Source: JAHBNG01 sp039028975 | Lineage (GTDB): Bacteria > Chloroflexota > Anaerolineae > Caldilineales > Caldilineaceae | NCBI GenBank assembly: GCA_039028975.1 | Contig: JBCCHB010000021.1 | Location: forward strand, 67,211-131,210 | Direction of reading: 5' to 3' | Length of the DNA stretch: 64,000 nucleotides | Shown here: piece after piece, positions 52,644 to 62,400 of the stretch | How the letters are laid out: every line of letters begins with the position of its first letter | Position numbering within the stretch: the stretch's first letter is position 1 | The notes under the pieces: generated by a model | Database searches by the model: none | What the model was told of the DNA's origin: nothing | The model's input: the letters and a program-made list of their open reading frames with translations, nothing else | Translations under genes and position numbers: made by a program

Positions 52644-55600
52644 ATGAGTATAGAAAAAATAATGAAAACCGATACCGACAATTATTACGCCACGCTAATG
52701 AGCAAGGCATCTCAACGTATTGCCGAACTGGAAACAGAGTTAACCCAATACAAGTCAACTCAATGTGAACCGATTGCTGTCATAGGGATGGGATGCCGTT
52801 TGCCGGGTGCCGAGAATGTGGCCGCCTTTTGGGAGCTTCTGCGTACTGGTGTTGATGCAATTGACGAAGTTCCTGTGGGCCGGTGGGATGTTGACGCTTA
52901 CTATGATCCAGATGCCGATACGCCGGGCAAAACCTATAGTCGTGTCGGTGGTTTCCTCGATGCTGTCGATCAATTTGATGCATCCTTCTTTGGCATGTCT
53001 CCGCGCGAAGCGATTATGCTGGATCCCCAACAGCGTTTGCTCTTAGAAGTCATGTGGGAGACATTAGAAGATGCTGCTGTGCCGCCAGCCGCTTTGCCCA
53101 AAAAAACGGGTGTCTTTGTTGGCATCTCGACAAATGAATATTTAAACCATCTATTACAGCAAGGGACAGAGTACATTGATGCATATCTTGATGTAGGAAC
53201 TGCCTTTAGCACGGCGAGTGGGCGTCAATCCTATTTACTTGGGCTTACAGGTCCCTGTTTGTCTGTAGACACAGCCTGCTCCTCCTCGCTAACAACCGTT
53301 CACTTGGCCAGCCAAAGCCTTCGGCAAGGCGATTGCGATGCTGCATTGGCAGGTGGCGTTTCATTGATTCTTTCACCAGCCTACACCATCAATTTTTCCA
53401 AGGCCCGTATGTTATCGCCCGATGGTCGCTGCAAAACGTTTGATGCTGGTGCAAATGGATATGTTCGGGGCGAGGGTTGTGGCATGGTGTTGCTCAAACG
53501 CCTTTCTGACGCCCAAGCCGATGGTGATAACATTTTAGCCATTGTAAGGGGTTCCGCCATCAACCAAGATGGCCATACCAGTGGTCTGACCGTGCCCAAT
53601 GGTCCAGCTCAACAAGCTGTCATACGCCAAGCGTTGGCAGATGGGAATTTGCTACCAGACCAGGTCACTTTGATCGAGGCACACGGCACAGGGACTTCCT
53701 TGGGCGATCCTGTTGAAATGGGTGCATTGGGAGAAGTCTTTGGCGAGCGAGATACGCCCCTCTATGTTGGCTCTGTTAAAACAAATATGGGCCACTTGGA
53801 AGCATCGGCAGGGATTGCAGGATTTATAAAGGCGGTCTTGACATTACAACATAGAGAGATCCCACCCCACCTGAATTTTCATCAGCCCAGCCCGCGCATT
53901 GATTGGGATCAACTTTCCGTCACCATTCCAACCCAGCTTACGCCTTGGACAGCTCAGCAACGTGTTGCCGGCATTAGTTCATTTGGCTTTAGCGGAACCA
54001 ACGCTCACGTTGTGGTAGAAGAAAGGCCACCTCAACCTGCACCTCAACCCAACGCAGAAGAGCAAGATGCAATCGACGAGCGGCCACTACATTTACTGAC
54101 CCTCTCCGCAAAGAGCAATAGTGCCCTGCAAGCATTGGCCCATCAGATGGCAGAGACACTCGCCACGGATAACAACGTTTCCCTGGCTGACATCTGCTAC
54201 ACAGCAAATAGCGGTCGTACTCACTTCACCCATCGGTTATGCATTTCCGCATCATCCCATGATGAACTCCGGAAGAAATTGTCAGAATGGTCTGTTGGCC
54301 AAACCCACCCCGAGTCATCTTACGAAACCAGCCAGGGAATTGTTCAAGGGATTGCACCAGAGAAAGAACCACGCATCGCTTTCCTTTTCACAGGGCAGGG
54401 TTCACAATACGTTGAAATGGGTCGCGAGCTATATGAAACAGAACCGACTTTCCGAGCCACGATTGACCGATGTGATGCATTGCTGCAAGAGAGTCTGGGC
54501 AAATCCCTGATTACGTTACTTTATCCAATCCCCAATCCCCAATCCCCAATCCCCAATCCCCTCGACCAGACCCAATACACCCAACCTGCTCTCTTTGCCC
54601 TTGAATACGCTTTAGCTCAGTTATGGCTCTCTTGGGGGATTCAGCCGTCCATCCTTCTCGGGCATAGCGTGGGCGAAGTGGTAGCCGCCTGCGTTGCGGG
54701 TATTTTTAGCTTGGAAGATGGCATCAAGCTCATCGCTGCTCGTGGACGCTTTATGGGTGCGCTGCCACAGAATGGTGAGATGATATCAGTACTAGCCAAC
54801 AATGCGAGAGCAGAGCAAGCGATTGCATCGTATAAGGGCGAAGTCTCCATCGCCGCCATTAACGGCCCCGACAGCATCGTACTATCTGGCAAGCGGGAAG
54901 CTATTCAGGAAATTACTGAGCAATTGGCGGCTGAAAATATTCAGACGCGAAAATTGGCGGTCTCTCATGCGTTTCATTCACCACTGATGGAACCCATGCT
55001 CAATGATTTCCACCGAGTGGCAGCGACTATCACCTACCATAAACCCAAGCTTCGTCTTGTCTCGAACTGTACGGGCCAGCTTGCCGGTAATGAGGTGATG
55101 ACTCCTGAATACTGGGTGCAACATGTACGGGAAACGGTCCGCTTTGCTGATGGTATAGCCACCCTCAACGAACAGAATATTGATATCTTTTTGGAAATTG
55201 GGCCAAAACCAACTTTGCTGGGAATGGTCAAGAGTGGTAGAGCGGTAGAGCGGAACGCCCCTTCAACTCTGTTTAGTTTGTACGAAAAGCAAAGCGACTG
55301 GCAACAGATGTTGACCAGTTTGGGTGAACTACATGTTCAAGGAGTCAAAATCGACTGGGGCAAGGTTGACAAGCATCCTCAACGGCGTAAGGTCTCTTTA
55401 CCGACTTATCCATTTCAAAGAGAACGTTTTTGGTTCGATGTCCCAAACAGAAGACAATCAGAGCATCTTCGCCCCCTATTGGACAGGATGGTAAAGCTAC
55501 CTCGCCATAGTGAAACGGTCTTTGAAACTGAATTTAGCCTACTCAATTTTCCCTTTTTGGTTGATCATCAAGTATTTGGTGAAATCGTTTCACCAGCAGC

Positions 55601-58600
55601 TTGTCAATTGGCTTTGATTCTGAGCGCCGCAGATGTCTTGTCTGAGCAGGAAAGCACCAGACAACCCGATGCTGAGTTCACAACATACCATCTGACCGAT
55701 TTTCTTTTCGCCGCACCATTGCATATCCCTAATCACACTACACCTAACCGTGACGTAGAAGCGGATGCCAATAATGACATCCTTCAGAACCACCGAACCG
55801 TGCAGGCGATTTTTAACCAAAACGATGTGGAGGTAATCAGCTTTACCTCCGTTGATGAGGAGCCGATTCGTCACGCAATCGGTCAGGTGCGTCATATCCA
55901 CCATATCCAGGAGCAAGAGGCTACACCAGAAAATCTCTTGCTGGGCGACCTAAAAGAGCGCTGCCAGACGCAAGTTGAGCTATCAACTCTATATGATTTC
56001 TTTCAAGGTATGGCTTTTGGCCCCAGCTTTCGATGGGTTTCCGAGCTATGGGTGGGCGATGGGGAAGCCATAGCCCACTTGCAGCCACCTGAAATGCTCT
56101 CCGGCTTATCCACCTATTTCCTGCATCCTGGTCTGCTCGATGCCTGTTTTCAAACTGCTGGGGCAACCCAGATTCACAGTACAGTCCCAGAAGCGACAAT
56201 AGAGACGACAATTCCGTTTGCTATTGCTGAATTGGCCTGTTATGGCTCAGTCACCGGCTCATCATGGTGGTGTTATGCCAAAGAAATAGGAGCCAATCGC
56301 TGGGATATCTGGCTGTTGGATGAACAAGGTCATTGCCTCATCGAGATTCAGCGCTTTGAGGAACGTGCTGTATCACTCGAAGCAGTCAGGGCCAAAGCGA
56401 TCTGGCATGATTGGCTCTATCGGATTGAGTGGCAGGCAGAACCACTTGATGAGTCAACTGAGTCAACGGTACCAACAGAGTTATCACATCACCAGCTTCA
56501 GGGCGAGCTAGATGATGGATCCTGGCTCATTTTTACAGACTCGGAAGATGTGGGTGGGCTGTGGCAAGCAGGCAGTCTGCCCCAAATTCTGGTCAAGCCT
56601 AGCCATGAGTATCGCTTTGTTGAGCAAATCGAGCAAAGTGGTATCCGTCAAGTATGCCTAAATCCCCTACAAAGCGAAAACTTCGACCGTCTACTACAGG
56701 ATGTTACGCCCTGTACTAGGGTCATCTATGCATGGGGAACCGACTTCCAAGCCAGTTTGGATCTCCCAGAAGCAGCTCGCCAGATCTATGGTGGGTTGCT
56801 ACATTTGGTCCAGGCATTAGGCCGTGCTGGGTGGAACACGGAGCTGTGGGTCGTAACCCAAAATAGCCACTCTTTTTCCTCAGGCGAGCGTTCTTTGGCC
56901 CAAGTCGTATTGTGGGGCTTGGGTCGCACCATACGTGCTGAATATCCGGAGTTGCGTTGTCGGCTCTTTGATATAGGCGACACAGTTATGACAGACTTGG
57001 CTAAAATTTTACGAGATGAAGCAATAGCCAATGTGGCTGATGAAGAAATCACCTATATTGAGGGACAGCGCTGTGTGCCTCGCCTTGCACGCCATCTGCT
57101 TCTTCAGAACTCATCACCGACTGCAACAACTGCTTCGATTCGCCAAGGCAAGGAAGAAGGCCCCTTCCAAATCCGGCTTTCTGACTATGGAAGCCCCGAT
57201 TATCTTCAACGACGGCCTCAGTCCCGTACTCGGCCAGGTGATCGTGAGGTTGAGATTGAAGTAAAGGCTGCGGGGTTAAATTTTCGCGATGTGCTGAATG
57301 TATTGGGCATGTTACAAGATCATTACGCTGAAGAATTTGACATCCACCAAGCCTCTGAGCTAGCACTTGGCTTTGAATGTGCGGGAATCGTCACTGCCGT
57401 GGGTGAAGGGGTGATAGAGATAAACATCGGCGAACGAGTAATGGCTTTGGCCGAGGGTGGATTTGCCAGCCATATCAATGTGCCTGCCTTTGACGTAACA
57501 CCCTTGCCCCAAGGAGTCAGCTTTGAAGAGGCAGCTACCATACCGATGGCTTTTCTGACTGCCTATCAAGGATTGGTTCAGTTAGCACAGCTACAGGAAG
57601 GTGAGCGGGTTCTCATCCACGCTGCGGCAGGAGGTGTCGGTCAGGCCGCTGTTCAACTGGCACAGGCCGTTGGTGCCGAGGTCTTTGGGACTGCAAGTCA
57701 GAGCAAATGGTCATTCTTGCAAGAGCATGGGCTTGAGCATATCTACAATTCGCGAACGTTAGATTTTGCCAGCGAAATTATGGCTGACACAGCCGGAGAG
57801 GGCGTGGATGTTGTTCTGAATAGCTTGTCTGGTGAGTTTATTGACAAAAGCGTCGAACTTTTAGGAACGGGTGGACGATTGGCGGAAATTGGCAAATTAG
57901 GCATATGGTCTCCCGCCAAGATTCATACCCAACGACCGGATGTGCATTATTACCCTTTTGAGATGGGCTCACAGAGCGACGAGCATTTTATGCCTGTGCA
58001 AGATATGTTCTCTGAACTGGTGAGATTGTTCGACGCAGGCAAATTAAAGCCATTGCCCTACATTGTCTTCCCAGTTGAGCAGATCGGCGAAGCTGTACGC
58101 ACGATGCAGCAAGCGAAACATGTAGGCAAAATTGTGCTTTCCTTTGAAACTGAAACCTACAAAACGGATGCTGATAAAACGGATGCCAGCGAAGAGACGA
58201 ATCGCTCTATTGGCCCAATGCTATGCCCAAATAGCTCATATCTCATCACAGGTGGTCTTGGTTCCTTGGGGCTGCTTGTGGCCCAGAGTTTAGCGGAGGT
58301 GGGGGCGGGCCATCTGATCTTGACTAGTCGACGCCCATTGGCTTCTGATTCTGCCAAAGAGGAACTCATTGAAGAGCTGAAAGCAGCAGGCGTGACAGTT
58401 GAAATCGCCCAAGCAGACGTTTCCCAAAGAGGTGATGTAGAGCGTCTGCTCGTCACCTGCCAAAAGATTGCACCGTTGAAAGGGATTATCCATGCAGCTG
58501 GAGTTCTGGATGATGGGATATTGAGCCAACAGAGCGTTGAACGATTTGAGACAGTCATGCAATCGAAGATCCACGGTGCCTGGTATCTCCATCAATTAAG

Positions 58601-59465
58601 TCAAGAGATCGATCTGGATTTCTTCATCTCGTTCTCGTCGATAGCCAGCGTTGTGGAAACGGCCGGTCAGGGCAACTACGCCGCGGCCAATGCCTTTCTC
58701 GATGGCCTGATGCAGCAGCGGCAACGGATGGGCCAACCCAGTCTTAGCATCCAGTGGGGACCGTGGGCTGAGGTTGGCATGGCAGCTGATCTCTCCTTTC
58801 AACATCAGGGAATCGACTCCATCTCTCCAGCAGACGGTCAGCAGGTCTTCAGCGCCCTCTTGGCCCAGCTGAAAAACCAACCAAATGGGGGAGAAACGGC
58901 TCAAGTTGGCGTCTTTCCACTGAGTTGGCCGACATTCTTGGCTGAACCAAACGGGACCTCGTCTTTCTATGAAAGATTCAGGGCACAAGAGCAACAGACC
59001 ACAGCTGATGCGACAAATGAGACAGTCCCTCTGAGACAGAGACTCGATAGATGTGCTGCATCAGAACGCGATGCGCTCCTCATGCAGCATCTACGCCACG
59101 TCACGGCAAAAGTCCTTGGATTGGGTTCACCAGAAAAGGTTGCGCCATCGTTGGGCATTATGGATATGGGCATGGATTCGCTAATGGCCGTCGAACTGCG
59201 CAATCAATTGAGCCGTACATTAGAGACATCCCTGCCTGCCACATTACTCTTTGACTATCCTAACCTGAACATGCTTCAGAAACATCTAATCGAAGAGCTA
59301 TTCGGGCAACCGAACCCAGTTGACGAGATGAGTGCAGAAGTGAGTGAACCAATTGTAGAGGTGGGCATAAAATCTACAAATGGTTCAGCGGCCGAGATGG
59401 ACGAACTGACCGAAGATGAATTGGCAACCTTACTTATGCAAGAGTTTTCAGGAGAAAGTGAGTAA
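52644..59465 (+). CDS. Type I PKS, KS-AT-DH-ER-KR-ACP (module 2)
   Basis: About 2273 residues from the ATG at 52644 (a TTG lies just before). An N-terminal coiled coil (ASQRIAELETELTQYKS) is a docking segment. KS (42-462): Cys212 in DTACSSSLTTVH. AT (578-862): GHSVGEV and HAFHS, predicting malonyl-CoA. DH (943-1249): intact HQVFGEIVSP and LLDACFQ. ER (1511-1836): LIHAAAGGVGQAA. KR (1863-2050): LITGGLGSLG, LDD (B-type) and Tyr in QGNYAAANAF. ACP (2139-2216): MGMDSLMAVEL. The C-terminal TEDELATLLMQEF helix is a docking partner for the next protein. It should add one fully reduced malonyl unit. The stop overlaps the next start (TAATG). Confidence 0.95.
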   Translation: MSIEKIMKTDTDNYYATLMSKASQRIAELETELTQYKSTQCEPIAVIGMGCRLPGAENVAAFWELLRTGVDAIDEVPVGRWDVDAYYDPDADTPGKTYSRVGGFLDAVDQFDASFFGMSPREAIMLDPQQRLLLEVMWETLEDAAVPPAALPKKTGVFVGISTNEYLNHLLQQGTEYIDAYLDVGTAFSTASGRQSYLLGLTGPCLSVDTACSSSLTTVHLASQSLRQGDCDAALAGGVSLILSPAYTINFSKARMLSPDGRCKTFDAGANGYVRGEGCGMVLLKRLSDAQADGDNILAIVRGSAINQDGHTSGLTVPNGPAQQAVIRQALADGNLLPDQVTLIEAHGTGTSLGDPVEMGALGEVFGERDTPLYVGSVKTNMGHLEASAGIAGFIKAVLTLQHREIPPHLNFHQPSPRIDWDQLSVTIPTQLTPWTAQQRVAGISSFGFSGTNAHVVVEERPPQPAPQPNAEEQDAIDERPLHLLTLSAKSNSALQALAHQMAETLATDNNVSLADICYTANSGRTHFTHRLCISASSHDELRKKLSEWSVGQTHPESSYETSQGIVQGIAPEKEPRIAFLFTGQGSQYVEMGRELYETEPTFRATIDRCDALLQESLGKSLITLLYPIPNPQSPIPNPLDQTQYTQPALFALEYALAQLWLSWGIQPSILLGHSVGEVVAACVAGIFSLEDGIKLIAARGRFMGALPQNGEMISVLANNARAEQAIASYKGEVSIAAINGPDSIVLSGKREAIQEITEQLAAENIQTRKLAVSHAFHSPLMEPMLNDFHRVAATITYHKPKLRLVSNCTGQLAGNEVMTPEYWVQHVRETVRFADGIATLNEQNIDIFLEIGPKPTLLGMVKSGRAVERNAPSTLFSLYEKQSDWQQMLTSLGELHVQGVKIDWGKVDKHPQRRKVSLPTYPFQRERFWFDVPNRRQSEHLRPLLDRMVKLPRHSETVFETEFSLLNFPFLVDHQVFGEIVSPAACQLALILSAADVLSEQESTRQPDAEFTTYHLTDFLFAAPLHIPNHTTPNRDVEADANNDILQNHRTVQAIFNQNDVEVISFTSVDEEPIRHAIGQVRHIHHIQEQEATPENLLLGDLKERCQTQVELSTLYDFFQGMAFGPSFRWVSELWVGDGEAIAHLQPPEMLSGLSTYFLHPGLLDACFQTAGATQIHSTVPEATIETTIPFAIAELACYGSVTGSSWWCYAKEIGANRWDIWLLDEQGHCLIEIQRFEERAVSLEAVRAKAIWHDWLYRIEWQAEPLDESTESTVPTELSHHQLQGELDDGSWLIFTDSEDVGGLWQAGSLPQILVKPSHEYRFVEQIEQSGIRQVCLNPLQSENFDRLLQDVTPCTRVIYAWGTDFQASLDLPEAARQIYGGLLHLVQALGRAGWNTELWVVTQNSHSFSSGERSLAQVVLWGLGRTIRAEYPELRCRLFDIGDTVMTDLAKILRDEAIANVADEEITYIEGQRCVPRLARHLLLQNSSPTATTASIRQGKEEGPFQIRLSDYGSPDYLQRRPQSRTRPGDREVEIEVKAAGLNFRDVLNVLGMLQDHYAEEFDIHQASELALGFECAGIVTAVGEGVIEINIGERVMALAEGGFASHINVPAFDVTPLPQGVSFEEAATIPMAFLTAYQGLVQLAQLQEGERVLIHAAAGGVGQAAVQLAQAVGAEVFGTASQSKWSFLQEHGLEHIYNSRTLDFASEIMADTAGEGVDVVLNSLSGEFIDKSVELLGTGGRLAEIGKLGIWSPAKIHTQRPDVHYYPFEMGSQSDEHFMPVQDMFSELVRLFDAGKLKPLPYIVFPVEQIGEAVRTMQQAKHVGKIVLSFETETYKTDADKTDASEETNRSIGPMLCPNSSYLITGGLGSLGLLVAQSLAEVGAGHLILTSRRPLASDSAKEELIEELKAAGVTVEIAQADVSQRGDVERLLVTCQKIAPLKGIIHAAGVLDDGILSQQSVERFETVMQSKIHGAWYLHQLSQEIDLDFFISFSSIASVVETAGQGNYAAANAFLDGLMQQRQRMGQPSLSIQWGPWAEVGMAADLSFQHQGIDSISPADGQQVFSALLAQLKNQPNGGETAQVGVFPLSWPTFLAEPNGTSSFYERFRAQEQQTTADATNETVPLRQRLDRCAASERDALLMQHLRHVTAKVLGLGSPEKVAPSLGIMDMGMDSLMAVELRNQLSRTLETSLPATLLFDYPNLNMLQKHLIEELFGQPNPVDEMSAEVSEPIVEVGIKSTNGSAAEMDELTEDELATLLMQEFSGESE
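54523..54565 (+). repeat. CCCAATC microsatellite inside AT domain of PKS module 2
   Basis: Repeats of ATCCCCA encode PIPNPQSPIPNP between the LLYP strand and DQTQYTQPALFALE, the same AT loop that carries insertions in the neighbouring PKS genes. Confidence 0.85.
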
Positions 59466-62400
59466 TGGCAAGCTCGGAGCAGCCGCAAGATTATAGAGCC
59501 GTCATGAAAAATGCCTTGCAGCAGATCCGTGAGTTGAAGGCAGAGCTGGCAAAGGCACAACAACACAGACAGGATCCTATTGCCATCATTGGCATCGGTT
59601 GTCGATTCCCAACAGCCAGTTCCACGAAAAGCATTCGCACGCCCGAACAATTCTGGGCGTTCCTGCGTGACGGGGGCGATGCTGTCTCCGAAGTTCCCCC
59701 AGATCGCTGGGATGTTGACGCCTATTATGATCCCGATCCCGCGACTCCTGGTAAGAGCCATATTTGGCATGGCGCTTTCTTGACCGAGGTTGATGCATTC
59801 GAACCCCAATTCTTTAATCTATCACCCCGAGAAGCCATTACGATCGATCCCCAGCAGCGGCTTCTTTTGGAAGTCAGTTGGGAAGCGCTGGAGCGAGCGG
59901 GCATTGTGCCGAGTACACTTGTGGAAAGCCAAACGGGCGTCTTTATGGGGATCAGCGGCAGTGATTATGGGTCGATTTTGGTGCAGAACGGCATCAACGA
60001 CAACCTCTATGGCCGGACGGGTGTGGACATCAGCGTCGCCACGGGTCGCATCTCTTATGCTTTGGGGTTGACAGGCCCCTGTGTCGCCATCGATACAGCC
60101 TGCTCATCATCTCTGGTTGCTATCCATCAGGCATGTCAAAGTTTGCATCAACAGGAGTGCGATTTGGCACTGGCTGGCGGTGTGGGACTTATTCTTTCGC
60201 CAGAAAATACGATTGGTTTTTCCAAAGCAGGAATGCTCTCCCAGGATGGGCAGTGCAAGACATTCGATGCAGCGGCCAATGGCTATGTGCGCGGCGAAGG
60301 TTGTGGTACTGTTGTCCTCAAACGACTCTCCGATGCCGTTGCTGATGACGATCAGATTCTGGCCGTAATCCGCGGCTCCATGGTCAATCATGATGGACCC
60401 AGCAGCGGTCTCACGGCACCGAGAGGTCCATCCCAACAGACGGTGATTCGCCAGGCCCTTAAGCAAGCGAATATCGACCCTGAGAATGTCAGCTATATCG
60501 AGGCTCACGGCACCGGAACACCGCTGGGTGATCCGATTGAAATTGGTGCATTGGGAGCCGTCTTCCGCAATCGTTCAGAACCGCTTTGGGTTGGTTCTAT
60601 CAAGACGAATTTGGGGCATTTAGAGGCCGCAGCAGGGATTGCTGGATTAATCAAGATCATCTTGATGTTGGAACATGAGCAGATCCCGCCCCATTTACAC
60701 TTTCAGACGCCAAATCCTCAAATCGACTGGGCGCAGAGTCCCGTACAAATTCCGACAGTACTCACCAACTGGACAATGCCAGAAACAGCGGCCACAGCAG
60801 CAACCAACAGCGAACGGGTCGCCGGTGTCAGCTCCTTTGGGTTTAGTGGGACAAATGCCCATGTGATTCTCTCTTCCCCACCAGAGGGTACCCAACCGGC
60901 TCCTGAACCTATTTTGGATCGGCCAGAAGCGTCTGCTGAGCGCTCGATGCACCTGCTTACATTGGCCGCGAAGAGCGAGCCAGCGCTCATTGGTCTAGTC
61001 AAAGCATATCAAGCATCTTTAGAACAGGCATCCGAAGATCAGGATGTCTTGAATTTGGCCAATATCTGCTACTCAGCTCATACAAGCCGCAGCCACTTTG
61101 CCCACCGACTGGGTATTGTGGCTTCTTCAATAGAAGCGTTACAAGAGACACTAGCTCAGATCGAGCGCGGCGAAACCTCCACTGGCGTCGTTGATGGTCA
61201 TGCCGAACTGGATCAGGCTCAACCCAAAGTCGGCTTTCTCTTCACGGGCCAGGGTTCCCAGTATGTGGAGATGGGCCGAGAGCTATACGAAACTGAACCC
61301 ACCTTCCGCGCCACACTCGAGCAGTGTGACGAGATTCTAAAAGACCATCTCGGTGAATCCCTGCTCGCTATACTCTATCCGGGCAAGTGGGCAAGTGGGC
61401 AAGTGGCAAGTGGTGAAGACCCTGCAACCCTGCAACCTGCCTACTTGCTCTCCCAAACCCAGTACACCCAACCGGCTCTCTTTGTCCTTGAGGTTGCCTT
61501 AGCTCAACTCTGGCACTCTTGGGGCATCCAGCCAGACATCCTCATGGGTCACAGCGTGGGCGAGATTGCCGCAGCCTGTTTCGCTGGCCTCTTCTCCTTG
61601 GAAGATGGCCTCAAGCTCATTGCAGCCCGAGGCAAACTCATGGCTGCCTTGCCTCAAGATGGCACCATGGTCTCCTTCATGGCGAGCGAAGAACAAGTGC
61701 AAGAAGCCATTGCACCTTATGAAGCGGAAGTCTCCATTGCCGCCATCAACGGCCCAGAGAGTACCGTCATCTCGGGCAGGAGAGAATCTGTCCTCGAGAT
61801 TGCCGAGCAAATGGCTGCCCAAGGCATCAAGACCCGTGAACTCACCGTCTCCCATGCCTTCCACTCCCCCCTCATGGAGCCCATGCTGGACGACTTCCGC
61901 CAAGTGGCTCAAAGCATCACCTACCATGAACCCAAACCATCTCTTGTTTCCAACGTCTCCGGCAAGTTGGCTAGCAATGAGGTGATGACGGCTGACTATT
62001 GGGTCCGCCACGTCCGCCAGGCCGTCCGCTTCGCCGATGGCGTAGAGACCCTACATGAGCAAGGCATTGAGATCTTCCTCGAAATCGGCCCCCAGCCTAT
62101 CCTGCTCGGCATGGTCGGTGACCAGACGACCAGACGACCAGACGACCAGGATTCACCCCCTCACCCATCCCCGAAATTAGTAATCGGGGACACCCCCTCA
62201 CCCATCCCCGAAATTAGTAATCAGGGACATCCTCTCACCTTACCCAGTCTGCGCCAGAATCAGAACGACTGGCAGCAGATGCTCTCCAGCCTCGGTCAGC
62301 TCTACGTCCGTGGCGTTGAGATTGACTGGGAAGGGTTCGACCAAGCCTATCAGCGACAGAAGATCGTCCTGCCCACCTATCCCTTCCAGCGACAGCGCTA

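Noticed and set aside
59276..59809. 177-codon minus-strand frame across the PKS 2/3 junction
   Set aside because: Both overlapped plus-strand frames contain clear PKS domains and docking helices.
61499..62011. 170-codon minus-strand frame
   Set aside because: Shadow of the AT domain of PKS module 3.
62121..62236. Possible frameshift or pseudogene in PKS module 3
   Set aside because: Although the 37-bp repeat changes frame between copies, the reading frame is continuous from 59465 to the end of the window and all domain motifs are in the same frame.
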